A stretch of 64,000 nt of DNA from Chrysomallon squamiferum (taxonomy: Eukaryota > Mollusca > Gastropoda > Neomphalida > Peltospiridae). Below, piece after piece: positions 1 to 10,999 of this stretch. The position numbers and the translations under genes were made by a program. Within the stretch, counting starts at the first letter, position 1; every line of letters begins with the position of its first letter. The stretch is from assembly GCA_012295275.1 (NCBI GenBank), contig CM022667.1, positions 1,006,443-1,070,442 of the forward strand, in the 5' to 3' direction. The notes beneath the pieces are model-generated. The model did no database searches. It saw only the letters and a list, made by a program, of their open reading frames with translations, and was not told the DNA's origin.

Positions 1-944
1 AAAATGTAGTAAAAACCAGTGCATATATTATTAATTTTTTTTTTTATTTTATTTTTTATTATTTTTTTTTAATGTGAAGTGGAAGAAAATAATACCTTAA
101 CTTTTTTTTTTTTTTTTTTTTTTTTTTGGCCCATTCATACAATGTGACATAATTGTAGTTTGGTGTACTATGTCTGTCTACGAATATCATGTTACCATTC
201 AAGCAGGTTTTGAACAGCTAGTAATAAGCTTTAGGTTATTTTCTCCAGATTTACAGGACAGCTGATAATTTCTATAATTGTGGAAACTGTTATTAATGGT
301 ATCATTCCATTAATAAAACTGTTTTGTAATATTAAGTTTAAATTAAAAAAAATAATTGAAAAAAATAAATAAATAAATATAAAAAATAATATAAAAAAAT
401 CATTCCATTAGTAAAATATCAGTTATAAATCATTCTGCAAAGAATTAAAAATGTTTTAGAAGTTTAAATAAATACAAAATTAGTATTGAAGCGATTTATA
501 AGTGTGGAAAGCATTTACAAGATTATTCCATTAATGTCACTAAAACATTAATCTAACAAAATAAAAAATGATATGTAATTTGAAATTAAACATTAATAAA
601 ATATGGTTGATATTAAAGGTCTTTCTAATTTTGAGAATCATTTATAAATTATTTTTAATATTTTATTAACAAAAATGTCACTTACAAATTATTTTGATAT
701 AATTTAGAACTGCTCTGCAATTTTATTATTGAAAAATTACCTGATGAAAATTAAATATTTACATTTTAAAAACATCCATATTGAAATATAAATATATTTT
801 TTAAAACAATTTAAAATTAAAAAAAAAAAAAAAAATGTTTAGATATTTTTACCTAATTCAGTATAACAATATTTCCTAAAATATTATTTTATAAAATTAA
901 TTGACTTTTTTCTTTATTAACGTTTTTTTTTATTTGTTATTTTT
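1..944. other. A+T-rich non-coding stretch, no gene seen
   Basis: Very A+T-rich DNA with a T tract near 108-127 and an A tract near 820-835. The phrase 'cattccatta' recurs near 303, 402 and 524 at spacings of about 100-120 bp, which may mark a very decayed tandem repeat. No reading frame, RNA gene or mobile element is recognisable. Confidence 0.6.
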
Positions 945-2030
945 AAGTGTTTAAGAAACACTTTATTGATGAAAGTACTTTTTATATTTTTATATATATA
1001 TATTATTTTTTATAACAACATTATCTTTAATATGATTGCAGAATCTGCAGAAATAAACAAAGCAAAGTTTCCTAACACACTTCAAAATGCTTTAATTTGG
1101 AACAAGAACTTTTCATATAATATCAACAATTTACTGGATGCTTTGAAAGATTTCTCCAACACAAATATTTAGACAACTTCAAGTGAAAACTTAACAAATA
1201 ATTGATGAGAAACAAGTGGCTAGAACTTTCAACACAATCATTTTCTTTTCTTCAAAGTGAAAACTTATTAAATATTCTGCCGCTAAAATGTGAAAACTTT
1301 CAGATAATTTACCATATAAGTGCAAAAAAAAACACCCAACTAAATAACAGTTTGTGTGAAATTTTAAATACTTGATAACTCCAGGTTTTTGAAGCATAAA
1401 GTGGAAAATTTAATAAAAAGTAGAAAGTGAAAAACTTTACCAATTTTTTTTTTTTAAATTAAAAATTAAAAGTTTGTCAAAAATGATTAAAATAACATTA
1501 ATATGCAACCAAAATAATGTTACAAACAATGATATAAAAATGAAAATTATATACAAAATTTTCATTAACATTTGTAAAATCAATTTATCTTAAAAATCTT
1601 AAAAATTAACAATATATTATAAATTTTGAATAACAATAATAATAATAATATACAAAATTTTCAGAATAAACAATACATCATAAAAATGTAAAAAAAAAAA
1701 AAAAATTTAAAAAAATTAAAAAATTAAAAAATCAGGTACATTTTGTCAAAACCTCTTCACTTAACATTTCTGCATGTTTCCTTGGGTTAAACATGAAAAA
1801 CATTTTCCAAAATCCTAAAAAAAAAAAAAACATTTTCAAAAATCTAAATGGAAAACAGCCACAATCTCCCAGGATGTGCATTTTTACGTCAAAAAGAATT
1901 TCCAGGTCCTAAATGCTCCAAGGGTTCTGTAAAACGACTGTTCATGTGACAGAACCCGCATACTCAATTATTGCATTTTCTTTTTGAAAATATATTTAGT
2001 TTCCATGTCAGACATTCTGTACAGTGTTAG
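945..2030. other. A+T-rich non-coding stretch with a recurring GTGAAAACT motif
   Basis: A small hairpin, AAGTGTTT-AAG-AAACACTT, sits at 945-963. Downstream, AAGTGAAAACTT or close variants recur near 1181, 1255, 1288, 1398 and 1424, and 'tatacaaaattttca' occurs near 1549 and again about 100 bp later. These suggest old, decayed tandem duplication. A 68-codon frame at 966-1172 starts with a hydrophobic run but consists mainly of Ile, Asn, Phe and Tyr, as random A+T-rich DNA would. I do not call it a gene. Confidence 0.5.
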
Positions 2031-2147
2031 GTGGTGGGTCTTTTTTTACACACGAGAAAGAATGGAGAGTTTTTAAACACCGAAATGGATGGTATTTTAT
2101 TGAGCTGTAAACGAGATTGTTTTATGAACATAACCATTTACAAATTT

Positions 2148-2425
2148 AAGATAAGAAGAAGAGTGAAACAGAAAGATGGAAAGAGAAAGAAAAGAAAGAA
2201 AGATAGAAAGAGAGAGAGAGAGAGAGAAAGAAGGGAAAGAAAAGATAAAGTGAAAAAAAATAGAAAGTCAGGTGAAGGAAAGGAAAAAAAGAAAGGGAAA
2301 GACAAAGAAAAGAAAAAAGAACAAAAGTAATGAAATGAAAGAAAGAGAAATGAAATTAAAAAAAAAAAAAAAAAATGAAAAAATAAAAGAAGTGAAAGAA
2401 AAAATATAAAACAAAGAAAAAGTGA
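2148..2425 (+). repeat. Polypurine (GA/GAAA-rich) tract
   Basis: About 270 bp in which the plus strand is almost entirely A and G, with GAAA, GAGAGA and GGAAA blocks broken by rare pyrimidines. It makes a Lys/Arg/Glu-only reading frame on the plus strand that is a translation artefact. Long purine-only strands can adopt triplex (H-DNA) structure; that is general knowledge and not shown here. Confidence 0.8.
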
Positions 2426-2939
2426 ATTAAAATTTTAAGCCTTATCAGTATGTTTTTTATTTAATAAAATTTTTTTATTTAGATCTATTTATTTTTTTAT
2501 ATTGGACAAAAATATGAACTGTAAACTAAAAAAATAAAAACTATTATTACCAGACAACACAGTGGGTTTTTTTCCCATTCAAGCAAAGGCTCCATTCTTC
2601 ACAATTTATTATTTTAATTTTTTTTCTCTTGTGCATGAATCAGAATTTATATTCTTTTGTCACTGAATTCTTACAAAATAAAAACTAATTAGAAAATTAA
2701 AAAAAAGATGAAAGAGAGATCATCTTACAAAAAAGCTACCAAATTATTTTTTTATTATTTTTTTTAATTTATATTTTTCTTTACTCTTTTATTTCACTTT
2801 AAAAAAAAATTAAATCTTATTCTTAATGATCTTGACAAATCCCTCACTAAACAAAAAGCCAGGAAGACCTTTTTAAAAAAAAAAAAGCCTCAGATAAAAT
2901 GAAAAATTAGCCTAAGGTGTAACATATAGCATGATCAAT
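2426..2939. other. A+T-rich non-coding stretch, nothing recognised
   Basis: Mixed A and T runs with no internal repeat, long frame or RNA-like structure that I can support. Confidence 0.5.
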
Positions 2940-3110
2940 ATTTCAAGCATCTTTTTATTTGAAGAAGGAGAAGACAATGAAGACGATGAAGAAGAAAAAA
3001 GAAGAAGAAGAAGAAAAGAAATAAGAACAAGAAGAAGAAAATAAAAATAAAGAAAACTACAGACAACATAAAATTTAATATGATTCCGTTTAAGATTCAT
3101 TTGAAAAAAA
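2940..3110 (+). repeat. GAA/GAAG-rich cryptic simple repeat, copy 1 of a related pair
   Basis: GAAGAA-rich tract at about 2960-3055 followed by a non-simple tail that includes 'aaaactacagacaacataaa'. A very similar tail follows the GAT-rich tract at 3620-3850 ('gaactgtagacagtataaa'), so the two blocks appear to be diverged copies of one sequence rather than independent microsatellites. Confidence 0.55.
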
Positions 3111-3614
3111 AAAATTCCCCGTATTATGTATGGTAGGATATAATGATCTGCTCACCATACTTAATATGACAATTTTTTCTTACAAATACTCCTGAATATA
3201 AAATATACTTATTTCTTTCTAACATTCTGCTGCCAGCAATATATATTGTTAAAAAAAAAAAAAAATCAATTTTCTTCTACCAGAATCTTTAGATAAAATA
3301 AAATTTAAACATGGGCCTTTTTCTGGTTAATAAATCACAGGTATAATGTAATGATGTGCTGACAGTCTAATATCGGGTTGATGGAGTAGAGGTGAGACAG
3401 ACTAACAAACAGAGAGATACACACCACCAATTTAACAGCCAAAGAATTCTTTAACAGATGACTGATTGAGCTGCTGCAGTATTTTGATACAAAGTGGGTT
3501 GTCTGTCTTGTATATTTCAAAGTTTGATTCAGTCTGTGTTAGTTAGTATTTTGCAGGCTTTATATCCAATATATTTTTATATTTCAAAGTTTGTTCTGTC
3601 CTACTCTTTTTTTA
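3111..3614. other. A+T-rich non-coding stretch with a 70-bp repeat
   Basis: Mostly unique A+T-rich sequence. 'tatatttcaaagtttg' occurs near 3511 and again near 3581, a 70-bp spacing that indicates a local duplication. No gene is visible. Confidence 0.45.
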
Positions 3615-3905
3615 ATAAGATGATGATGATGGTGACAAATATGAAGATAATAAAATAAGAAAAGAAATTGATGATGATGATGATGAAGATCGTAAAGAAG
3701 AAGCTGATGATAATGATGATGGTGGTGAAGATAATGATTAATGATTAAAAATGAAGATGACAAAGAAATTGAAGAAAATAAAAATAAAGATGATTATTAT
3801 TTTTGATGATGATGATGATAATGAAAAAAATGATAATGATAATAATAAGAAGAGAACTGTAGACAGTATAAAATTTAAAATTATTAGTAGTAATTTTCAT
3901 GTTGC
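3615..3905 (+). repeat. GAT/GAA cryptic simple repeat, copy 2 of a related pair
   Basis: Interrupted (GAT)n and (GAA)n with a short tail matching that at 3055-3080. The 61-codon frame through it is Asp/Lys/Ile/Asn low complexity and is not a gene. Confidence 0.6.
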
Positions 3906-5184
3906 TTTAAAACTTGTTGTATTTTTATTTTTTTGAACAGAAGAAATTAGATTCCTTAGTTTTTATCTTCACATCAAACTGTTAATGAACTGGAAATTCT
4001 CTATATTATTATTACCAACCAAACATTTAATAAGTTTTGACTTTCCAATTACCTCCAATATGGCAAATTCTTTTTTTTTTTCCATGATTACATCCAATAT
4101 CCTTTACTTTTATTTTATTTCAATCTGGCTTTTTTATTTTCACCAAGTTATTTCAATATGTTCTGCATTTTGCAAGTTTGTATCAAACTAAAACTTTGCA
4201 TGTATTAATTTCAATATTTTAAAATATATTTTTTTTCAATTTCATTTGTGTTTGATACTCAATGATGAATTTTCATTTTACAACCCAATTTAGATACTAT
4301 TATGAAATAAACATAGGTCACAAATCAGCAATCTCATTTGAATTAAAATAATAATAATAATTATAATAATTATAATCCTTCCCCCAAACAATGAAAAACA
4401 TTATTCAGAAAATAAGAAGAAAATCCATATCAATTTACAGTCTGTGAATATGCCTGATACCAATGTTTTTTCTTTCTTTCAATACAAAAAATGTCCAGAA
4501 AATAAAACTGATACCTAAATCTGAAATTAATGCTAATGATCTACAATATAGGTAAGCCATAAAAAAACCTGGTATTGTTGCTGATTACATTTTCAGTTAA
4601 CCACAGCATTGACACAGACTGGTTAATGAATGTTCACAATTGATTTGAAAGCCATGGAAAAAAAAATTAGGTTGTTGGTATCATATAACCGTCTATATAA
4701 ATTAATATCTAATAATTACCTACTGATATCGACAATATTGCACACCATATATAATGTCATAGCAGCCATGAATAATGCATACATGCTTCATCAAATGCAC
4801 CCGTTAAATATCTAAAGCTATGTTATTCACCAGAATTGTGACTGAACATGCAATAAGTTTTGTATTTCACGGCTAACGGCAGTAACAGATGTTATCATAT
4901 GGATGCTTATAAACACATGGTGTGGTGAAAATCTTGTTAAGATTGTTATTACTAATATTACAAAGTAATCTCTCATATTATGTTAAGATAATGGTTGCTG
5001 TTGCTATTTTGTAACATGTCATTTCAGTTCTATATTAACAGTCTTACACTGATGCTTCATGAGAAGAAAACAGATCTCCATTCTATAAGCAGTTACCAGA
5101 AAAGAAAAAAAAAAGATTTAAAAGAATTTTCAGGAGAAAAACAAAATTCATTAAGGGTGTCATTTCCATATTCATTATGACAGT
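3906..5184. other. A+T-rich non-coding stretch, nothing recognised
   Basis: Unique-looking A+T-rich DNA with short poly-T and poly-A runs and a brief (AAT)n near 4344-4375. Frames of about 60 codons show no family resemblance. Confidence 0.5.
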
Positions 5185-5544
5185 ATATCTGTGTTTGTGT
5201 TTGTGTTTCTGTCTGTATCTGTGTGTGTGTGGGTCTGTCTGTCTGACTGTGTGTGTGTGTGTGTGTGTTTGTGTCTTTGTATGAGAGTGTATGTGTGTCT
5301 GTTTGTCTGCGTGAGTGTTTGTGTCTGTATCTGTGTGTGTGTATGTGTGTGTGTCTGTATCTGTGTGTGTGTCTGTATCAGTGTGTGTGTGTCTGTATGT
5401 CTGTGTGTGTGTCTGTGTTTGTATAAGACAGTCTGTGTATCTGTTTGTCTGGGTGTGTGTGTTTGTGTCTGTGTTTGTATAAGAGTGCCTGTGTGTCTGT
5501 TTGGTCTGGGTGTGTGTATGTTTGTATAAGACTGTGTGTCTGAT

Positions 5545-5575
<31 letters not shown>

Positions 5576-5732
5576 TTGTATAAGAGTGTCTGTGTGTCTG
5601 ATTGTCTGGGTGTGTGTGTGTGTTTGTATAAGAGAGAGTGTGTGTGTATGTGTGTGTGTGTGTGTGTCTGTCTGTGTGTGTGTGTCTGTCTGTGTGTGTG
5701 TGTGTGTCTGTCTGTGTGTGTGTGTGTGTGTA

Positions 5733-5768
<36 letters not shown>

Positions 5769-5795
5769 TCTGTTGACAGAAAGAGAGACAGACAG
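5185..5795 (+). repeat. Long TG/TCTG array with a ~50-bp higher-order unit
   Basis: About 600 bp of (TG)n mixed with TCTG steps. Inside it the phrase 'tttgtataag' recurs near 5419, 5475, 5522, 5576 and 5624, so a unit of about 47-56 bp has been amplified within the dinucleotide tract. The Cys-Val (plus) and His-Thr (minus) reading frames covering this interval, up to 211 codons, are translations of the repeat. Confidence 0.9.
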
Positions 5796-5799
5796 TGAT

Positions 5800-6320
5800 T
5801 TATATGACACACACTAAAAAGCCTGACACCTGTTTGACAAACTGCACACACACACACAGTCGATTTACAGCAGCCAAACTGCGACACATACCACACCCTG
5901 ACCTTCGGCGCGATACACACATCACACTGGACTCTCATCCATCAAAGAATTACTGCACAATCAAATTCACATATCTTGTCAGTGTCTCAATACCGAGACT
6001 CGGGGAAAAAAAAATAATCTGCTGGCATTGCCTCAGTGTCACTCATCCAATCACAGACTTTGTTTGGGTGATAGCAAATCTGTGATTAAATTGAACGGTG
6101 ATTAGTAATTAATTAAGTTACAGCCATCTCTCTCTCTCTCTCAGATTGCTTTGTGTGTGTTTGGAGGAGATCTACCAGTCGAATTCATCAGGTTGGACAG
6201 CTTTGTTTTTGACAGTCTGTCGTCTGTTTAAAGTTTGACCAGTTCTGACAGCGAGAAGTGATTCTTTTGAAGTTTAACCAAATTTGACGAATACAGAGCA
6301 ACTAAAAATGATTTTGTTTG
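5800..6320. other. Balanced-composition island, candidate regulatory DNA
   Basis: Non-repetitive sequence with more G+C than its surroundings and a few CpGs around 5875-5910. From 6050 to 6115 it is rich in homeodomain-type cores (GATTAG, TAATTAAT) and has a CCAATCA motif at about 6047. No splice sites or frame make a convincing exon. The regulatory reading is inference from composition and motifs alone. Confidence 0.3.
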
Positions 6321-6824
6321 TATGAGGCTTTTTTTTTTGTCCATGAATTACGTTCTAAACCCTTACTGTCACATAAACTTTAATAAATCATGCTATGCTG
6401 TCAAAAGGAGTGTGTCATTCTTAATAATGTGTGTAACTGCTGTTGAATGTGAAAAAAAAATAATTCGCTGAATCTTTAAACACACCAAGTAGGATAATAA
6501 AACTGTTATCTTTATGGTATCTTTATAGTTTAGATTATTTTAAGGTGTTTGATGTAGATTAGAGAGGTATGCAAATAAAATGGAAGAATGAAAAATTATT
6601 TTTTCTTCCTTATTTGACTTTTTTCAAACGACCTGTGTACAACAGCCACCTGTCATTAATGGGCACTTCAACACATTTAATTACAATATTTTAATCTCTG
6701 TACAACAACCACCTGTTTATGTTAACCACTTCTGCCAACTGTCTTGAATGTCCACAATACACACACAGGTTTGTCTGAGTATGTATGTTTATCTATAAAA
6801 AAAAAAATCATAACAGAACAATAA

Positions 6825-6863
<39 letters not shown>

Positions 6864-7284
6864 CAGTGCACAAAGCAATGATCCTGCTTAAGTGAGTTTT
6901 GCTGTCAGGACTCCAAATGTTAATCACATTCAGTTAAAGCACTTGATAAGATTCAGTAATAGCTTTTTACTTATAATATTCCAGTGCTCTGTGACTCTCC
7001 ACAGGGAGAGAGAGACAGAGAGAGGCAAATTAACAATGCATTGCTGTATGGCACATTACTGCATGTTGTTCCCACATCCTGCCTGGATACATGGTGGTAC
7101 AACCATTTCTCTGCAGGCTTTAACTAGCACACTGTCAGCTCAAGTTAGGCTTGTCTCAGTTATGACTTGTGGTGCAGAAGGTAGCACCAACTTGTTTGTG
7201 GTGGTGCCTGTTTTCGGAACAGGAGAAATATGAATAAATTAGAAAGAGAAACAGTATGGTATGAATATTACACATAACTGTTGA
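6321..7284. other. Non-coding stretch with (AAT)n
   Basis: Contains (AAT)n at about 6824-6863 and otherwise unique sequence. The segment near 7030-7230 has more balanced base composition and a 113-codon frame (6892-7233) with no recognisable domain, which I leave uncalled. Confidence 0.5.
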
Positions 7285-7890
7285 TTGTTGGATACAAAAC
7301 GTATGCCACAGTTGTCATATATTACAACTGGATGCAGAATTCTTAATGATAAAGTATCATACTTCAGCTGCATGCAAAATTCTATTCCGTGTTTGTTGAA
7401 TTTTATATTTGAGTGCAAAATTTATGCCACTGTTATGTGTGATGGCTTTTTGCAGTTATTATATTCAATAGCTGAGTATGTTTTATGCCACAGTTATAAC
7501 ATGTGATAACTGAATATACATTTATCATAATTACCAAGAACAAAATGTATGCCACAATTATCACGTCAAAGCTGAATGCAAAATTATATGCCACAATTAT
7601 TGTCTGTTAAGCTGAATGCAGACTGTTATGCCACAGTTACTCTATCTGACAGCTGAATGCTAATAAAATGCCACAGGTATCAATATCCGACAGGTTTATG
7701 CAAATTTTAAGCTGATGTTGTTATTCTTGATAACTAAACACACAGATTTTATGCACAGTTATCATACTTTACAACTGAATGTCTATTTTATGTTTTACAA
7801 GTGAACATTAATTTCAGGTCTCGTTGTACAGACTTTACAACTGTACGCAGCTGATTTCTTTGTGCTTATTTTATGCTCCAGTTGTCATAA
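7285..7890 (+). repeat. 40-bp degenerate minisatellite
   Basis: The phrases 'tatgccaca', 'gttatca', 'acagctgaatgc' and 'aaaat' recur in that order. 'atgccac' is seen near 7302, 7422, 7485, 7548, 7588, 7628 and 7668. The last four are spaced 40 bp apart, while upstream and downstream copies have drifted. Roughly ten to fifteen diverged units are present. There is no coding potential in the array. Confidence 0.75.
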
Positions 7891-9070
7891 TTAATATTTA
7901 GATAAAACTTTTACAAATGAAGTTGAAAAAAGAAGTTATAAAAATGTTTGAGGAAAAAGGGGAAAGAACGGTTACTAGTTTTAGACTTTTTTTCATCTTC
8001 TTTTTACTTCTTTTCATTTTATTGTAATCCTTTATTATTAGCAAAGTTTAGTGCCTTTAATAAAATAAATCTCTTGGCAGTATGTAAAAATTATTTATGC
8101 AACTGCTTCATAAAATGTGCTCTTTAAAATGATTATATATTTTAAAGAGACTGGGTGTAAAAAATGTTTGCAGAAATCAGAAATAATATTAAGAACATAT
8201 ATAAACTATTTTTTTCAAAAACTAATATGCATTTTAAGCCATGTGCACAATGTAAAAAAAAAAAGAATTATTTGACTTCTGTTTTAATGAATGGATTTTT
8301 ATGTACTTAACTTCATAAATGATAGTTCTTGCTTGAAAATTTATGTAGTGCAGTTATATTTATAAAAAAAAAAAAAAAAAAAAAGTTAAAGAGATTCTCA
8401 AAAATTAGAAGAACCTGCCTTATAATGCTATTATTGCAACTGCAGAACATGTTTTCGCATTTTTACAGAATCTGTGTGCTTTTCCTTGTGGCTAAAACAA
8501 CAGTTATTTTGATTTATAGAAAATTAAAATAACAGCTACAAAATGAATGCTCTCCCGTTTTGCCAGCAAAAATAACAAGCCTGTTTGAATACGACACTCC
8601 ATTCAGAAAAGGCAAAACTGTTATATATGTGTGTGTGTTACTACACCAGTGTATTAAACACTGCAGTTTCAAATTAGCCAATCAGAACGTATCAGACCAG
8701 ATTATTAATTGTGCAATATCACGGCTGTTATGATTGCAATTTGAGAAACAACATATGTGTGCGTATGCCATGTGCAAGCTGGCTTTTCAGTGAAAGCTAT
8801 ATAAACTACATTATGTAACAAACACATCTGTAAAATACCATACAAAAATATATATATAAATGTTTGACAGAAATAATCTGTTAAGTATGACGAACCCGTT
8901 AAGTGGGTTACTCTTATTTCAGGCTGTGTTCCTGTCTGAACTATTTATTAAAGGTCTGGGTATGTGCTGTCAGTGAAACATGTATGTTTTAAAAAAAAAT
9001 CATCTGTAAAGCATGAACTGGATTTTTCTTATTTTAACCAGTGTCCCTTGAATTTTTTAGTATGTGCAAT
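7891..9070. other. A+T-rich non-coding stretch with a perfect 11-bp hairpin
   Basis: An inverted repeat CTCTTTAAAAT (8120-8130) / ATTTTAAAGAG (8139-8149) is separated by 8 nt. Further on, a CCAAT motif lies near 8678 and a TATATAAA-like motif near 8798. They are about 120 bp apart, with no transcript evidence. A poly-A tract lies at about 8365-8384. No gene is recognised. Confidence 0.45.
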
Positions 9071-9076
9071 CATGGT

Positions 9077-9110
9077 TTCTCTCTCTCTCTCTCTCTCTCT
9101 GTATACATAC

Positions 9111-9141
<31 letters not shown>

Positions 9142-9156
9142 CATACATACATACAC
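9077..9156 (+). repeat. (CT)n followed by (CATA)n
   Basis: (CT)12 at 9077-9100, then tetranucleotide CATA from about 9105 to 9155. The same CT then CATA succession is seen in the foldback region at 25200-25465. Confidence 0.9.
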
Positions 9157-9714
9157 ACAAACACATATATAAAATATATTCTGCCACTAAAGAAGAGAAC
9201 AGCCCATGCAAAGAAGTAAGCAGGCTTCCTGTTTTTCTTCATAATAATTTGACTGATGTTTCTACTAGCTTTAAATAAACATATGTTGAGGTACATACAT
9301 CTGAATGTCTGTTTGTATGTTTATGTGTATAAGTAGTTGAGAGTGTCTGTGTGCAAGGACATGTGTATGCATATGTGAGGTGTGTGCATGCACACACATG
9401 CAAATGTGTATGTATGGTCTTTATTCTTTAGTCATATTTCCTGTGAAGCAAGACTGTTATGAAAGGTTGTTGGTACAAATTTAAGCACCAGGACCCAGTA
9501 TGGAGTGGATTCTGTAAATCTAATGTAAATATGAAATCTGGTTTCGTACACTCATTACAGCACTGGTTTTGCAAATTTAGTAATGTTATGTGATTCTGAA
9601 TGTCTGGTACTATTTGACTGTGTTTGTACTGTTACCTGTTTCTCTGTATATTTAACTGTCTGTTTCTCAGTGTGGAGTGTGTGAGTTTGCATTTTTGTGT
9701 CTGTTTGTGTGCAT
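9157..9714. other. Non-coding stretch, TG-rich in part
   Basis: Loose TG-rich sequence at 9300-9420 and otherwise unique DNA. No gene, RNA or element is recognised. Confidence 0.5.
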
Positions 9715-9850
9715 GTGTTGATCTCTCTCTCCCTTTCTCTCTCTTTCTCTCCCACTCTCTCTCACTATATCTATATGTATATATGTGTGTGTGTGTATAT
9801 ATATATATAAAGAGAGAGTGTAAGAGACAGAAAGAGAGAAACATATACAT
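9715..9850. repeat. TC / TA / GA foldback
   Basis: A pyrimidine arm (CTCTCTTTCTCTCCCACTCT-like, about 9721-9765) is followed by TATATG and TGTGTG. Then come TATATA and a purine arm (AGAGAGTGTAAGAGACAGAAAGA-like, about 9811-9840). Read as reverse complements, the arms align with a few mismatches and small gaps, so a single strand could fold on itself. Part of the pairing is simply CT against GA simple repeat. Confidence 0.55.
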
Positions 9851-9865
9851 ATATACACACCTACG

Positions 9866-10092
9866 GACAGATAAGCAAATAGATAGGTGGACAGTATGTG
9901 GGTTAGGGTTATGTTATTACAGTGGTGTTCATTATAACTATGGTATTTGTGGTATATTATTTAAAATGTTATAACTACACAATAAAATTTAATTGTCATT
10001 GTAATAATTGTATTAGTAAATATAATTGTATAAGTAATCTCAAAATAAATGTTATCATTTACTGTCCACCTACTTTTGGATCACCCTGTATA
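9866..10092. mobile_element. Candidate small non-autonomous element with mariner/Tc1-like end (MITE-like)
   Basis: TAGGTGGACAGTA at 9884-9896 is the perfect reverse complement of TACTGTCCACCTA at 10060-10072, with 163 bp of A+T-rich DNA between. Reading inward from the right side on the minus strand, the end is TACAGGGTGATCC followed by AAAAGTAGGTGGACAG. It directly abuts a TATATATA run, as expected of elements that target TA. From memory, ACAGGGTG-CC-AAAAGT-type ends occur in Tc1/mariner-class elements. The left outer end matches poorly and there is no transposase. The inverted repeat is seen; the family is inferred. Confidence 0.4.
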
Positions 10093-10096
10093 TATA

Positions 10097-10150
<54 letters not shown>
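10093..10150 (+). repeat. (ATT)n microsatellite
   Basis: About 18 uninterrupted TTA/ATT units directly downstream of the TATATATA run that borders the candidate element. Confidence 0.95.
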
Positions 10151-10151
<1 letters not shown>

Positions 10152-10303
10152 TATTTTTGACTTTCTGAAACACCCAGTAATTTACATTAACCATCAGATA
10201 ACAAAAATTAAGTAATTTACTTTAGTACTTGGTATATTGTTTGGTTACAAGTCACTGGTTGAAAAGTGACCATTAAAAGACAATTTACTGCTGAGTGGTA
10301 TAT

Positions 10304-10409
10304 TACCTGTAATGCATCAACAGGTTTCTTTTCTCACCTGAAAGATGAAAGCCAGGTGAGCACTTAGGCAGGTATTTTGTTTACCTGGACTAATACTGGT
10401 CATCAGGTG
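10304..10409. promoter_or_regulatory. Cluster of seven CAGGT/ACCTG cores
   Basis: TACCTG near 10304, CAGGTT at 10321, CACCTG at 10335, CAGGTG at 10353, CAGGTA at 10369, TACCTG at 10382 and CAGGTG at 10404 give seven cores in about 105 bp, in both orientations. CACCTG/CAGGTG is the known E-box type bound by Snail and ZEB zinc-finger repressors and by some bHLH dimers. Whether this is a regulatory element is inference; the TACCTG core also occurs in each monomer of the satellite at 18320-20110. Confidence 0.3.
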
Positions 10410-10499
10410 GGAATATTAATGTGGATGTGGATTGATTGAAAGAAAGCTGACATCATTTTATTTCTTTGTTGTTAAATATGTGTGTGAGATAATGGAATA

Positions 10500-10990
10500 A
10501 TGGATTTATATCTGTCTGTATGTATGTGTGTGTGTGAGAACACATAAACACACACACAAGCATACATTCAAATTAAAACCCCATTAATTTCATATATATA
10601 TGCATATATGTGTGTATGTATGTATGTGTGTATGTATGTATGTGTGTATATATGTATGTGTATATGTGTGTATATGTATGTATACTAGTGTATTTTGTGT
10701 ATGTATGTATATGTATGTATTCCAATGTGTTTGTGTGTTTATATGTATGTGTGTGTATGTGTGTATTTATGTATTTGTGTATTTTTATGTATTTTTATGT
10801 ATATAGATTTGTATATATATTTATGTGTGTTTGTGTATGTTTTTATATGTCTGGGTTTGTAAATACATATATATGTGTGTGTATAGTTATTTGAATCTAT
10901 GTACAGATGGATGTGTTTGTGTGTGTGTGTATGTGTGTGTGTGTGTGGGGGGGTATGAGAGAGAGAGTGAATATCCATCAGTTATTAAGT
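10500..10990 (+). repeat. TG/GTAT compound microsatellite region
   Basis: Interrupted (TG)n, (GTAT)n and GTGTAT units, densest from 10600 to 10960. Overlapping Cys/Val/Tyr/Met frames on both strands are repeat translations. Confidence 0.85.
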
Positions 10991-10999
10991 ATCAGAACA

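Noticed and set aside
966-1172. 68-codon frame with a hydrophobic, signal-peptide-like start
   Set aside because: Residues are dominated by Ile, Phe, Asn, Tyr and Leu as A+T-rich DNA would give. There is no cysteine pattern or family match and no supporting context.
5175-5938. Overlapping long frames on both strands (211, 186 and 112 codons)
   Set aside because: They translate the TG/TCTG array as Cys-Val or His-Thr. Simultaneous openness in several frames is expected for a dinucleotide repeat lacking stop codons.
8670-8810. CCAAT and TATA motifs as a promoter
   Set aside because: The motifs are ~120 bp apart, no downstream frame or exon is visible, and TATA-like words are common in this A+T-rich DNA.
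9898-9912. GGGTTAGGGTTA as interstitial telomere repeat
   Set aside because: Only about one and a half TTAGGG units, which is too short to distinguish from chance.
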